A stretch of DNA of 64,000 nucleotides from UBA4736 sp002404015 (GTDB lineage Bacteria > Chloroflexota > Dormibacteria > Dormibacterales > Dormibacteraceae), in NCBI GenBank assembly GCA_036747295.1, contig DAIOCN010000012.1:17539-81538 (forward strand). The letters run 5' to 3'. Position numbers and translations under genes: made by a program. Below the pieces are notes generated by a model, which had not been told where the DNA came from, did not search any database, and saw only the letters and a program-made list of their open reading frames with translations. Of the stretch, positions 16,290 through 24,474 are shown in pieces (position 1 is the stretch's first letter; every line of letters starts with the position of its first letter).

Positions 16290-17906
16290 TCAGCTGAAGT
16301 AGGTGTTCCCCAGGAACATCGAAGGCGAGATGCCATAGAGCTGGAAGCCCTTCACGTTGTGCTTGACGACCGCCAGGGAGTTGGCCGAATACGCCCAGGC
16401 GTGGACGGCGTCGTCCGCCAGCTGCTTCTGGACCTGTGCGTACAGCGCCTTGCGCTTGGCGGCGTCAGGCTCGGCGTCGGCCTGCTTCAGCCAGGTCGCG
16501 ACCTGGGTGTTGTCGTAGTGCCAGTAGTACTTGGGGTTGCCGTAGTTGCCGATGTCCCGCTCCTCGGCGTGGTTGATCATCGTCAGGTCGTAGTCCTGCG
16601 GCCCGGTCGGTAGGAAGACCTTGGCCAGCCAGGTGGCGAAGGGCATCGGCTCGACCTTCAGCGTGATCCCGACATCCTTGAGGGCGCTGCCGAGGATGTC
16701 GCTGCCGCGCAGCGCGTAGGGGAACTCGTTGACCTGGGCGAAGCGCAGGGTCAGGTTGCTGACGCCGGCCGCCGACAGCAGCTGCTTGGCCTTGGCCGCG
16801 TCGTGCGGGTTGACCCCCGTTTCGTCGACGTAGTAGGGCTCGCCGTCGTTGGGGACGGCGTGGCTGCCGATGGGCTTGCCGTAGCCGGAGGCGATGCCGT
16901 CGATCCAGGCCTGGCGGTCGACAACCGCGTAGATGGCCTGGCGGACCCGCTTGTCGCTGAGCGGGGCCTTGCTGTTGTTCATCGAAATCATGAACTTGCC
17001 GGTGGGCTGGGCCTGCAGGACCGTGAAGTTCTGATCGGCCTTGAAGCCGGCCAGCTGCTCGGGGCCGCCAACCTGGCCGATGGCGTCGATGTCGCCGGCC
17101 TTCAGCGCGTTGTTCATCGCGTTGGCGTCGGCGATGAAGCGGAATTCGACGTCCTTGAGCTTGGCCGGAGAGCCCCAGTAGGCGTCGTTGCGCGTCAGCT
17201 GGAGGCTGGAGCCCTGGTTCCAGGCCACGAACTTGAAGGGGCCCGTGCCCACCGGGTGGGTGGCGTTCGTGGCTTCGGTCTTGCTGGAGACGATGGCGGC
17301 GGAGCCGGCCGCCATGTGGAAGAGCCAGTTGTCGCTGTAGGCGCTGAGCACGACCTTGAAGACGCTGTCGCTGGAGGCATCGTATGAGGAGACCGGCGCC
17401 CAGTAGTCGGTGTGGGGGTTGGGCGGCTTCGTGGTCGGGTCGGCCGCCCGCATCCAGGAGTACTTGACGTCCTGGGCCGTGAACGGCGAACCGTCGTGCC
17501 ACTTGGCGCCCTGCACCAGGTGGAAGGTGACGGTCTTGCCGTCCGCGCTCACGTCCCAGGACCTGGCCAGCTGGGGGATGATCTTGCCGCCCTGGTCGAT
17601 CCGGATCAGGCCCTCGAACACGTTGTCGCGGAGGGTGACGCTGATCGAGTTGGTGGCTGCCGCGGTGGGGTCCATCGAGGTCGGCTCCTGCACGATGCCG
17701 ACGATGAACTTGCTCTTGGTGGACACGGTGTTGGTGCTGCCGGAGCTGCCGGAGCTGCACGCCGCCAGCACGGCCGACGCGAGCGGGAGGCTGAGGCCGA
17801 GGACGCCCAGGCGGCGGAGCACCTCGCGCCGGCTGAGGCGGCCGTCCAGCCACTGGCCGAGGACGCTGCTGACCTCGCGGTCCCGGGGGATGCGGTTGCT
17901 GTCCAT
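16290..17906 (-). CDS. Peptide ABC transporter substrate-binding lipoprotein (SBP family 5)
   Basis: 538 residues. The N-terminus carries a twin-arginine-like signal (LSRREVLRRLGVLGLSLPLA) ending in a lipobox LAAC, so it is probably a Tat-exported lipoprotein tethered outside the membrane. The mature part has the family 5 pattern: LARSWDVSADGKTVTFHLVQGA, WHDGSPFTAQDVKYSW, and the pattern VRQAIYAVVDRQAW. It delivers substrate to the permeases encoded just downstream and is the first gene of that operon. ATG 17906 follows a GGAGCA-like site. Substrate specificity is inferred only from family and neighbours (two peptidases). Confidence 0.94.
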   Translation of the reverse strand: MDSNRIPRDREVSSVLGQWLDGRLSRREVLRRLGVLGLSLPLASAVLAACSSGSSGSTNTVSTKSKFIVGIVQEPTSMDPTAAATNSISVTLRDNVFEGLIRIDQGGKIIPQLARSWDVSADGKTVTFHLVQGAKWHDGSPFTAQDVKYSWMRAADPTTKPPNPHTDYWAPVSSYDASSDSVFKVVLSAYSDNWLFHMAAGSAAIVSSKTEATNATHPVGTGPFKFVAWNQGSSLQLTRNDAYWGSPAKLKDVEFRFIADANAMNNALKAGDIDAIGQVGGPEQLAGFKADQNFTVLQAQPTGKFMISMNNSKAPLSDKRVRQAIYAVVDRQAWIDGIASGYGKPIGSHAVPNDGEPYYVDETGVNPHDAAKAKQLLSAAGVSNLTLRFAQVNEFPYALRGSDILGSALKDVGITLKVEPMPFATWLAKVFLPTGPQDYDLTMINHAEERDIGNYGNPKYYWHYDNTQVATWLKQADAEPDAAKRKALYAQVQKQLADDAVHAWAYSANSLAVVKHNVKGFQLYGISPSMFLGNTYFS

Positions 17907-17947
17907 CGAGTGCTCCTAAACGCTGATTGTTAGGGGGATGCTAGCGG

Positions 17948-18730
17948 CTACAAGGGGGGCGTGAAACGGCCGTCCTGGGCGAGCCAGCCGGCGTCGACGG
18001 TCAGGTAGGAGCCGGTGACGTAGCTGGCGGCGTCCGAGCAGAGGAAGACGACGGCGCCGACCATCTCCGAGGGCTGGGCCCAGCGGCCGAGGGCGTTCTT
18101 GCGCGCGTAGGCGTCGTACCACTCGGGCTGGTCCTTGATCTGCCGGGTCAGCGGCGTCTCCACCACGCCGGGAGCCACCGCGTTCACGCGGACGCCGCTC
18201 GCTCCGAGCTCGGAGGCCATCGTGCGCGCCACCTGGAGCGTGCCGGCCTTGGTGGCCGCGTACACGGCCTGGCCCGGCTCCACCACCTGGGCCCGGATGC
18301 TCGAGAAGACGACGATGCTGCCCCGGCCGCGCTCCGCCATCAGGCGTCCGAAGTCGCGCATCACGCGGAAAGTTCCGAGCAGGTTCAGCTCCATGACGCG
18401 CCGGAACTCCTCGTCCGTTACATCTATCGCCCTCTTGCGGACGTTGATGGCCGGTGTGATGACCAGGGCGTCCGGAGCGCCGACCCGCTCGACGGCGGCG
18501 GCGCAGCTGGCGGCGTCGCGCATGTCCAGCTGGAAGGCCTCCGCCTGGCCGCCCTCCGAGGCGATGCCGGCGGCGGTGCGGCCGGCACCCTCCAGGTCCA
18601 GGTCGGCGCAGGCGACGTGGGCGCCGAAGGCGGCCAGCCCCTGGGCGCAGGCCTCGCCGATCCCGCTGGCCGCGCCCACGACCAGCGCGGTGCGGCCGCC
18701 CAGGTCGAAGAGGTTCGCGTACTCCTTCAT
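17948..18730 (-). CDS. SDR-family NAD(P)-dependent oxidoreductase
   Basis: 260 residues, classical short-chain dehydrogenase. Seen: cofactor motif VVGAASGIGEACAQGL, CADLDLEG (acidic residue after strand 2, favouring NAD), the catalytic Ser in VVFSSIRAQ, and the Tyr-x3-Lys in AVYAATKAGTLQVAR. The C-terminal SDAASYVTGSYLTVDAGWLAQ is the standard ending. ATG 18730 is preferred to 18760, because the extra ten residues look non-family. Substrate unknown. It lies upstream of, and on the same strand as, the peptide-transport operon, with 41 bp between. Confidence 0.9.
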   Translation of the reverse strand: MKEYANLFDLGGRTALVVGAASGIGEACAQGLAAFGAHVACADLDLEGAGRTAAGIASEGGQAEAFQLDMRDAASCAAAVERVGAPDALVITPAINVRKRAIDVTDEEFRRVMELNLLGTFRVMRDFGRLMAERGRGSIVVFSSIRAQVVEPGQAVYAATKAGTLQVARTMASELGASGVRVNAVAPGVVETPLTRQIKDQPEWYDAYARKNALGRWAQPSEMVGAVVFLCSDAASYVTGSYLTVDAGWLAQDGRFTPPL

Positions 18731-18791
18731 GTCCCAAGGGTAGGCCCCGGAACTGGACAATCGAGGCTACTTGAAGTAGCCTCCCTGCCCC

Positions 18792-18953
18792 ATGGAAGTG
18801 CTCGGAGAGAGAAAGCGGCAATTGGGCCAGGGATTCGTCGAGTACGCGCTGATCCTGACCCTGGTATCCGTGGTCGTCGTTATGGTCCTCGTCACCCTGG
18901 GCCAGCAGGTCCAGAACCTGATGTCGAACGTGATGTCGGCTCTGGGCACCTAG
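18792..18953 (+). CDS. Flp/type IVb-like pilin, very small
   Basis: A 53-residue protein from ATG 18792 to TAG 18953. The core GQGFVEYALILTLVSVVVVM matches the Flp-pilin pattern: a Gly at the prepilin-peptidase cleavage site, Glu at +5 of the mature chain, EYALI, then a single hydrophobic helix. The 13-residue leader has the expected basic residues (GERKRQL). Flp pilins are cleaved by TadV-type peptidases and assembled by Tad machinery; no tad gene is in this window, so it is an orphan here. The stop codon lies inside the CTAG that begins a palindromic element (18950-19031). Confidence 0.8.
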   Translation: MEVLGERKRQLGQGFVEYALILTLVSVVVVMVLVTLGQQVQNLMSNVMSALGT

Positions 18954-19031
18954 CAGGCCGTTGAAAAAGGAATCGACGGTGCTTCGGCGCCCATGCGAAT
19001 CACTCGCCGACCTTTTCCAACACCCTGCTAG
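18950..19031. repeat. 82-bp near-palindromic element bounded by CTAG, MITE-like
   Basis: The sequence starts CTAGCAGGCCGTTGAAAAAG and its far end, read on the other strand, starts CTAGCAGGGTGTTGGAAAAG. Complementarity continues inward (TCGACGGTGCTTCG against TCGGCGAGTGATTCG with one extra base), so nearly the whole element is one imperfect inverted repeat of about 35 bp per arm. CTAG on both sides could be a target-site duplication or part of the termini. Ends resembling CAGG(C/G)TGTTGAAAAAG occur on several insertion sequences (recalled, not checked). Alternatives: a transcription terminator-like hairpin for the pilin gene. It contains no coding sequence. Confidence 0.55.
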
Positions 19032-19081
19032 GGTTCGGCCGGAAGCTGGAAGAAATCGGGCGGCCCGCGCATTAGTAAGGT

Positions 19082-20044
19082 TTGGTGGTGGTGAGCCGCC
19101 TGATAGACCGCTTCGCCGTCGTGCTGGTCGCCGTCGCCGCGATGCTCTGGGGCACCGACGCCATCTTCCGAGCGCCGCTGCTGTCGCATCTCTCCGGCGA
19201 CCGCCTCCTGGCCTCGACCCAGCTGGTCTTCATGGAGCACCTCGTCCTGGTGATCGCCTGCCTGCCGCTGCTCTGGCGGGCCCGGCGCGAGCTGCGCCGG
19301 CTGACGGCGGCCCAGTGGAGGGCAATCGCGGCGATCGGGGTCGGCGCGTCGGCGCTGGCGACGGTCCTATTCACCGTCTCCTTCGGCTACGGGCACTTCA
19401 TCGAGACGCTCCTGCTGCAGAAGACCCAGCCCCTGTTCGCGATCCTGCTCGCCAACCTCTGGCTGCGGGAGCGGATCTCACCCCAGGCCTGGGTGTGGGT
19501 GCCGATCGCCCTGGTCGGCGCCTACATGATCGTGATCCCCGACCCCCTCCACCCCGAGCAGGCCTGGGCCGACTTCCACGTCGTCGCCGGCCTGTTCGCG
19601 CTGGCTGCCGCTGCGCTCTGGGGCAGCGCGACGGTTTTCGGCCGCTACGCGCTGGCGAACGTGCGCTTCACGACGCTCACCGCCCTTCGCTTCACGTTCG
19701 GGCTGCCGGCGCTGGCGGTGGTGCTGCTGCTGCTCGGCGGGTTCGCCGGCTTCGGCGCCTACCGCTTGAGCGACCTCCCGCTGTACCTGGGCCTGGCGCT
19801 TCTACCCGGCGGCCTGGGGCTGCTGCTCTACTACCGCGGACTGGCCAGCACCCCGGCCAGCCTGGCCACCCTGGCCGAGCTGGCTTTCCCGATCACCGGG
19901 ATTCTGGTGAACCTCTACCTGGTCACGCCCCGCCAGTCGATCACGAGCTGGGAGGTCACGGGCATAGTCGTGCTCTGGCTGGCGCTGGCCGGGCTCGACT
20001 TCGCCAACATCCGCCAGCCCGCCCGACTGCCTGCCGCGGCTTAG
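19082..20044 (+). CDS. EamA/DMT-family transporter
   Basis: About 320 residues with ten hydrophobic segments in two EamA repeats, the drug/metabolite transporter fold. Seen: LWGTDAIFRAPLL in the first helix, LQKTQPLFAILLANLWLRERI at the end of the first repeat (the typical P-L-x-A-x-L-L-x-x-L-x-L-x-E-R pattern), and the second copy LAELAFPITGILVNLYLV. Substrates vary (amino acids, purines, metabolites) and cannot be assigned. The first codons are uncertain: TTG 19082 and three consecutive GTG codons follow, with only a weak ribosome site. It begins 50 bp after the palindromic element. Confidence 0.87.
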   Translation: MVVVSRLIDRFAVVLVAVAAMLWGTDAIFRAPLLSHLSGDRLLASTQLVFMEHLVLVIACLPLLWRARRELRRLTAAQWRAIAAIGVGASALATVLFTVSFGYGHFIETLLLQKTQPLFAILLANLWLRERISPQAWVWVPIALVGAYMIVIPDPLHPEQAWADFHVVAGLFALAAAALWGSATVFGRYALANVRFTTLTALRFTFGLPALAVVLLLLGGFAGFGAYRLSDLPLYLGLALLPGGLGLLLYYRGLASTPASLATLAELAFPITGILVNLYLVTPRQSITSWEVTGIVVLWLALAGLDFANIRQPARLPAAA

Positions 20045-20048
20045 AGTC

Positions 20049-20342
20049 CTACTCGCCGCCGTGGACCAGGACCGGTCCCTGGCGCATCTGGACGAACTCA
20101 ACGTCGAGGTCGCTGAGCCGCTCGCCGACCCACTCTGCGCTGGCCTCGGCGCCCCCTTGCGCATGCGCCTCGTCGATGAAAGCGGCCAGTGACACGAGCT
20201 GCTCGTGACCAGTCCGAACGACCTGGTAGCTGAGGAACCCCGGGAGCACGCGGATGCGGTCCAGCCAGTCGTCGTCCACCCGGCGGGCCACCTCTTCCAC
20301 CTGGCCGGCCGGAACTCGGTACTCGCGAATGGTCAAATACAT
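20049..20342 (-). CDS. Antibiotic biosynthesis monooxygenase-like (ABM) domain protein
   Basis: 97 residues with a ferredoxin-like alpha/beta pattern: IREYRVPAGQVEEVARRVDD, then LPGFLSYQVVRTGHEQLVSLAAF. This is the ABM/dimeric alpha-beta-barrel layout (strand, helix with VEEVARR, then PGF-SYQVV strand). Such proteins can be heme-degrading, quinone-forming or simply small-molecule-binding. No heme-ligand pattern is evident. It converges on the EamA gene with a 4-bp gap. Function beyond the fold is unknown. Confidence 0.75.
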   Translation of the reverse strand: MYLTIREYRVPAGQVEEVARRVDDDWLDRIRVLPGFLSYQVVRTGHEQLVSLAAFIDEAHAQGGAEASAEWVGERLSDLDVEFVQMRQGPVLVHGGE

Positions 20343-20508
20343 GCCTCAAGGGTAGGGCGCCCGGAGGTGCCGGCACGGCAGTCAGTTCCGGCTCTCGATC
20401 GCCGTCGAGGCGGTGCTTCAAACCCAGGCCTGGCGGCGTCGCAACGGAACGAACGCAATGCGTGTTCTTTGCGTGCGAACTGCGAATACACCAGTAGGAG
20501 GGTTGGGC

Positions 20509-20676
20509 GTGTTCTGGGATCCGGACATCACTTACCGGCTGGCGCGCCAGCGCCAGCTAGACCTGCAGGCGGCGGCGGACCGGCGCCGGCGCGCGGCGGC
20601 CGCCCCCGAGCCCGCGGACCCGGAGCCGCGGGCGGAGATGCTGGACCTCAGAGATTGGGAGCCCGTGATGTTTTGA
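20509..20676 (+). CDS. Hypothetical 55-residue basic/acidic protein
   Basis: GTG 20509 is preceded by AGGAGGG with a 6-bp spacer, which decides the start over earlier in-frame codons from 20413. The protein begins MFWDPDITYRLARQRQLDLQ, has an Arg/Ala-rich helical middle (QAAADRRRRAAAAPEP) and ends LDLRDWEPVMF. No membrane segment or cysteine. I do not recognise the family. Followed 28 bp later by the cupin gene. Confidence 0.6.
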   Translation: MFWDPDITYRLARQRQLDLQAAADRRRRAAAAPEPADPEPRAEMLDLRDWEPVMF

Positions 20677-20704
20677 CGGCCCGGCGAGGCATGATTGCCA
20701 GGCC

Positions 20705-21112
20705 ATGACTGACGATCGATCCCCGCGATCTGTTCCGCTCGCAGGTCGCACCCTCGAGGCGCCCGGCTCGGGCTTTGTCATCGCGGAGTGGAAGGACGCC
20801 GGAGCGCCACCCGGCCCGCCCCGCTACATCGCCCCCCTCCACATGCACCACAGCGACGACGAGGCCTGGTACGTGCTGGAAGGCCGGCTGCGCTTCAAGC
20901 TGGGCGATGCCGAGGTGGAAGCGGGGCCGGGCGAAGCGGTGTTTGCGCCTCCGGGGATCGCGCACACGTTCTGGAACCCGGACCCCGGACTGACGCGATA
21001 CCTGGTGGTGATGACGCCCGACATCGCCCGGCTCATCGCCGAGCTGCACGCGCCCGACAGCCCCGGTCCCGCCGAAGTCTTCCGCAGGCACAACTCGGAA
21101 CTGCTCCGCTAG
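20705..21112 (+). CDS. Single-domain cupin protein
   Basis: 135 residues. Both cupin motifs are present: motif 1 PLHMHHSDDEAWYVLEGRLR (two His, then Glu, as metal ligands) and motif 2 GEAVFAPPGIAHTFWNPDP (third His). Single-domain cupins of this size may be small-molecule isomerases, dioxygenase-like or sensor proteins. The last 30 residues (VVMTPDIARLIAELHAP) form helices seen in many stand-alone cupins. No neighbour suggests a substrate. Confidence 0.9.
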   Translation: MTDDRSPRSVPLAGRTLEAPGSGFVIAEWKDAGAPPGPPRYIAPLHMHHSDDEAWYVLEGRLRFKLGDAEVEAGPGEAVFAPPGIAHTFWNPDPGLTRYLVVMTPDIARLIAELHAPDSPGPAEVFRRHNSELLR

Positions 21113-21287
21113 CGGCGCACCCGGCGGTGGGCTCGCTACCCCACGGTCACATCGTAGAAGAGCGTGTAGGTCGGGTCGCCCCACGTGCCTGGCGACCGAA
21201 TTCAACCGCTCAAGCTCGTGTTCACCTTCCGTATCGGCCGCGCCGGGCGCCCGCTAGCGTGACTCCATCAACTCCAGGAGGCAAGAG

Positions 21288-21635
21288 ATGGTCACCTGCG
21301 TCCGCTCCGAAACCACGGTCTTCACATCGCTCGCGAACATCCAGCTGTGGCTGACCCAGAACCAGGGCGCCGAAGTCGAGCTTTCCGGCCTGCGCCTGCA
21401 GGTCGGACTGCCGATCACCGCCCCCCGGGCCGTGATCTGCACCATCTGGCTGCTGGAGAAGGGCGGCGGTTCCGTGCCGCTGGTGGCGGCCCGGCTGCGG
21501 GGGCTCATCAACCCGCGCGACGGTTCGGTGTGGCTGGCCTTCGAAGGCATCGCCGAGGTGTCGGGGGTGGCGCGTCACCTGCTGGACGTGATCGCTCTGG
21601 ACTGCGATCGCGCGGGCGAGCTCATTACGGCCTGA
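21288..21635 (+). CDS. Hypothetical 115-residue protein
   Basis: ATG 21288 follows AGGAGG with 8-bp spacing, a strong start. The protein alternates hydrophobic strands (TTVFTSLANIQLWLTQNQ, AVICTIWLLEKGGGS) with a helical end (ARHLLDVIALDCDRAGEL). There are three cysteines but no spaced metal motif and no signal peptide. I do not recognise it. The 175-bp gap before it contains no clear gene; on the minus strand it has a 20-codon open tail ending at about 21136 (WGDPTYTLFYDVTVG) that might be a gene remnant, but this is too short to call. Confidence 0.6.
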   Translation: MVTCVRSETTVFTSLANIQLWLTQNQGAEVELSGLRLQVGLPITAPRAVICTIWLLEKGGGSVPLVAARLRGLINPRDGSVWLAFEGIAEVSGVARHLLDVIALDCDRAGELITA

Positions 21636-21668
21636 TTGGGACCGATCGGGGCGCGGTTCCGAATCTGA

Positions 21669-21863
21669 TCAGCCGAGCCGATCGACCTGCCCGGCCAGCT
21701 TGAGGACGTGCTCTTCGCTGCGACCGCGAAGGGTCGCGTCCCTGCCCAGCGCAATGGAAGCGCCGGGCTCGCGCGCACATGTGAAGCTGCAGTACAGCCA
21801 ACCACCTCGAAAGATGGGTCCGCCGGCTATTTCACGAGCACAGGATGCACAAAAAGCGATCAT
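21669..21863 (-). CDS. Small zinc-binding-like protein (CxxC / CxxxC)
   Basis: 64 residues from ATG 21863: MIAFCASCAREIAGGP, then GGWLYCSFTCAREPG. The paired CASC and CSFTC are arranged like a short treble-clef or FCS-type zinc site, followed by a polar helix (RSEEHVLKLAGQVDRLG). No membrane segment. Real coding is suggested by the four cysteines and by a protein-like sequence, but there is no clear ribosome site. It converges on the preceding hypothetical gene with a 33-bp gap. Function unknown; possibly a small DNA- or protein-binding zinc ribbon. Confidence 0.5.
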   Translation of the reverse strand: MIAFCASCAREIAGGPIFRGGWLYCSFTCAREPGASIALGRDATLRGRSEEHVLKLAGQVDRLG

Positions 21864-22031
21864 GCGACGATCGTGCGCCGCGCCGATATCAGAGTCATCG
21901 TGAGCGGCACACGAAGCGGTCGACCTCTATGCGGGCGGCTCTGACGATCAGCGGGGCTTGAGGCGGTCGCGGCAGCCCGCTGGTCCGTTGCGCCAAAGCC
22001 GGCGTCCGGAGGAATACGATTCGACCGCTCC

Positions 22032-22364
22032 GTGCCGAATCGCCTAACCCGGGTCCCCGAAGGTCCCGTGCCTGACCTGCCCGCAGGCGCACGGCTGGCA
22101 CTGCAGGCCGCCGACCTGTTCATGGTGCTGATGGTCTCGCGGCCCCCCACCGGGTCGCTGCGCAGCACCTGGGTGACGCCGGCCACCCTCCAGCTCACGA
22201 TCGCGGTGGCCCTGGTCGGCCTGCCGTTGAGCGCCTGGTTGGCCCTCTCCCGGGCGGTCGGTGGCGCCGTGATCTCGGTGCTGCTCGGGATCGTTGTGAT
22301 CCTCCTGGCGGCCGGCGCGCTTTCGGTGGCGGTCGTGGGGATCGCCCAGCGACTCAGCCGCTGA
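22032..22364 (+). CDS. Small two-helix membrane protein, unknown
   Basis: 110 residues from GTG 22032 (GTG 22068 is an alternative). Two strongly hydrophobic segments are visible at about residues 51-70 (LQLTIAVALVGLPLSAWLAL) and 75-103 (VISVLLGIVVILLAAGALSV), with a short polar N-terminus. No known motif. It ends 22 bp before the alpha/beta hydrolase gene on the same strand and may be co-transcribed. The 168 bp upstream (21864-22031) hold no gene I can support. Confidence 0.55.
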   Translation: MPNRLTRVPEGPVPDLPAGARLALQAADLFMVLMVSRPPTGSLRSTWVTPATLQLTIAVALVGLPLSAWLALSRAVGGAVISVLLGIVVILLAAGALSVAVVGIAQRLSR

Positions 22365-22386
22365 GTTCGGGCTATTCTGGTCGCCC

Positions 22387-23175
22387 ATGCCGCACGCCGA
22401 CACCAACGGCCAGCGCATCTGGTTCCGCGACAGCGGGGGGAGCGGCCTGCCACTGGTTCTGGCCCACGGCTGGCTGATGGACGCGGACATGTTCGCACCC
22501 CAGGAGGCGGCGCTGGGATCACGCTTTCGCGTCATCACGTGGGACGGGCGCGGCCACGGCCGCACCGAGTCGACCGCGGATCCGTTCACCTACTGGGACT
22601 CGGCCGACGACCTTCGCGGCCTGCTCGACCACCTGGGCATCGAGCGCGCCGTGGTGGGCGGCATGAGCCAGGGCGGGTTCGTGGCTCTCCGCTTCGCGCT
22701 TCGCTACCCCGAGCGCACGGCGGGGCTGGTTCTGATCGACACCCGCTCGGGGCCCGAGGACGCTGAGAAGGTGGCCGAGTACGACATCATGCACGACGTC
22801 TGGGTCACGGACGGGCCCAGCGACCAGCTGGCGGAGATGGTGGCCGCGATCATCATCGGCGGGGACGGGAGTCAGTCGGCGGAGTGGATCGCGAAGTGGA
22901 AGGCGCGCCCCAAGGAGTCGGTCACGCAGATCTACCGCACGCTGATGGATCGCGACGACGTCACGTCACGCCTGACCGAGATCACGGCGCCCGCCCTTGT
23001 CATCCACGGCGACGCCGACGCCGCCATCCACCTGAGCAACGCGGAGGCGCTCTGCAGGATGCTGCAGGGCTGTTCCAAGGTGGTCGTCATCGGGGGTGCG
23101 GGCCACTCCAGCAACCTCACCCATCCGGACCCGGCCAACCACGCGATCGAGGAGTTCCTGGCCAGGCTGGCCTGA
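22387..23175 (+). CDS. Alpha/beta-fold hydrolase
   Basis: 262 residues. Seen: LAHGWLMDADMFAPQ (oxyanion-hole HG), GHGRTES, the nucleophile elbow GGMSQGGFVALRFALRYP with Ser in GxSxG, the acid in HGDADAAIH (Asp), and the catalytic His in GAGHSSNLTHPDP. This is the layout of haloperoxidase-like/3-oxoadipate enol-lactonase-like hydrolases. An enol-lactonase (PcaD) is missing from the protocatechuate cluster at 39.7-43.6 kb, but nothing in the immediate context links this gene to it, so I leave it as a generic hydrolase. Confidence 0.9.
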   Translation: MPHADTNGQRIWFRDSGGSGLPLVLAHGWLMDADMFAPQEAALGSRFRVITWDGRGHGRTESTADPFTYWDSADDLRGLLDHLGIERAVVGGMSQGGFVALRFALRYPERTAGLVLIDTRSGPEDAEKVAEYDIMHDVWVTDGPSDQLAEMVAAIIIGGDGSQSAEWIAKWKARPKESVTQIYRTLMDRDDVTSRLTEITAPALVIHGDADAAIHLSNAEALCRMLQGCSKVVVIGGAGHSSNLTHPDPANHAIEEFLARLA

Positions 23176-23189
23176 CGTATGCGGCCGGT

Positions 23190-24470
23190 CTAGTCCGGCC
23201 GCCTGGCGGGCCGCCTCGATGCTGTGGGCGGCTTGCGACGCGCCCGGGGGATGGCCGGGACCACTAGGTCTGAACCGATCGGGGGGTGGTCCTCCTCGGC
23301 GGTCACCGCGATCTGGTCGGCCAGGCTCGGCAGGTCCGCGATCCCGACCGGGCCCGGCGTGTCAGCCACCGCCATCCCGTCGAGACCCTGTGACGAGGCG
23401 TACAGCGCTCCCAGGAAGATGTTCCCGATGACGGTGACGGGGATCGCCAGCAGGGCGCCCAGGATGCCTCCCAGCTCGGCTCCGACCAGGAGGGCGCCCA
23501 TCGCTGCCAGCGGATGGATCCGCGTCACCTTGCCGCTGATTCGGGGGCCGAGTATGTAGGCCTCGATCGCGTGGCCGAGCAGGCTGACGGCCGTGGCCTC
23601 GATCGCCAGCTGCAGGCTCTGGGTGAGGGCCACGACGATGGCGAGCGCAAAGCCGATCGGCGCCCCGATCATGGGCAGCATCTCGAGGAAGAAGACAGCC
23701 ACCCCCAGGGCGGCCGCGTAGTGCACCCCCAGCAGGGCGAGAGTGACACCGGTGTATAGGCCCATAAGGAGGGACATCAGGAGCTGGGCCCGCACGTAGG
23801 AGGCGACCGCGGCGCCGACGGCCAGCATCGTGAAGTCGAAGACGCGCTCCTGGGCCGGGAAGAGCTTGCGCCCGGTCGCCACCAGGAGGCGGCCCTGGAC
23901 CGTCAGGTAGATCGAGACCACGATCACGAGCAGCAGGTTCACGACCGGGGTCGCCAGGCCGCCGATCTTGGTGAGGCTGGCGGCGGAGAGTTCGCCGCCG
24001 ATCGCCGTCCCGCCGCGCGGGATCCGGTAGTTCAGGTTGACGCCCAGCCCGCGTAGGCTGCCCTGCATCTTGTCGAGGAACCGCTGGGCCTGGTCCTCGA
24101 TGGCGGGCACCTGGCTCCCGAACTTGGTGGCGTCGACCAGCACGGTGGGGGCGAGCAGGACCGCGGCCAACCCGAGCACGACCACCGCGGCGCTGTACAG
24201 GACCAGGACCGCCATGCCCCGGCGCCCCCGAAACAGCGGCAGGGCCTCGATCCAGTCCACCACGGGCGTCAGCAGCATGGCGACCACCGCCGCGAACATG
24301 AAGATCAGGGCGATGTTGGTCAGCTGGAGCACGAGGGTCGAGGCTTGCCGATACAGCTCGACAACGGCCAGCACGATCAGCAGGTAGACCAGGATCTTGA
24401 GGGGCCGCGCGAGCCTGGCGAGCTCGCCCAGAAGCCGTTCCGGCGGGGCGGCCGAGGCTGATGGCGCCAT
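23190..24470 (-). CDS. AI-2E family transporter (PerM/YdiK/TqsA-like)
   Basis: 426 residues from ATG 24470 (MAPSASAAPPERLLGELARL). About eight hydrophobic segments with the family layout: two to three N-terminal helices, a long extramembrane stretch (about residues 90-165), then a helical core with IGAPIGFALAIVVALTQSL and the conserved HPLAAMGALLVGAELGGILG. Members export autoinducer-2, ions or unknown small molecules, so the substrate is open. The C-terminal 60 residues are basic and cytoplasmic. It follows the CPBP protease gene by 4 bp on the same strand, so they likely form one transcript. Confidence 0.88.
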   Translation of the reverse strand: MAPSASAAPPERLLGELARLARPLKILVYLLIVLAVVELYRQASTLVLQLTNIALIFMFAAVVAMLLTPVVDWIEALPLFRGRRGMAVLVLYSAAVVVLGLAAVLLAPTVLVDATKFGSQVPAIEDQAQRFLDKMQGSLRGLGVNLNYRIPRGGTAIGGELSAASLTKIGGLATPVVNLLLVIVVSIYLTVQGRLLVATGRKLFPAQERVFDFTMLAVGAAVASYVRAQLLMSLLMGLYTGVTLALLGVHYAAALGVAVFFLEMLPMIGAPIGFALAIVVALTQSLQLAIEATAVSLLGHAIEAYILGPRISGKVTRIHPLAAMGALLVGAELGGILGALLAIPVTVIGNIFLGALYASSQGLDGMAVADTPGPVGIADLPSLADQIAVTAEEDHPPIGSDLVVPAIPRARRKPPTASRRPARRPD

Positions 24471-24474
24471 CAGA

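Noticed and set aside
21130..21200. Short minus-strand open tail ending WGDPTYTLFYDVTVG
   Set aside because: Only about 20 codons after an in-frame stop. It may be a gene remnant, but chance cannot be excluded.
22387..23175. Alpha/beta hydrolase as PcaD, the missing enol-lactonase
   Set aside because: Fold and length fit, but the gene is 17 kb from the pca cluster and the residues seen are shared by many hydrolases.
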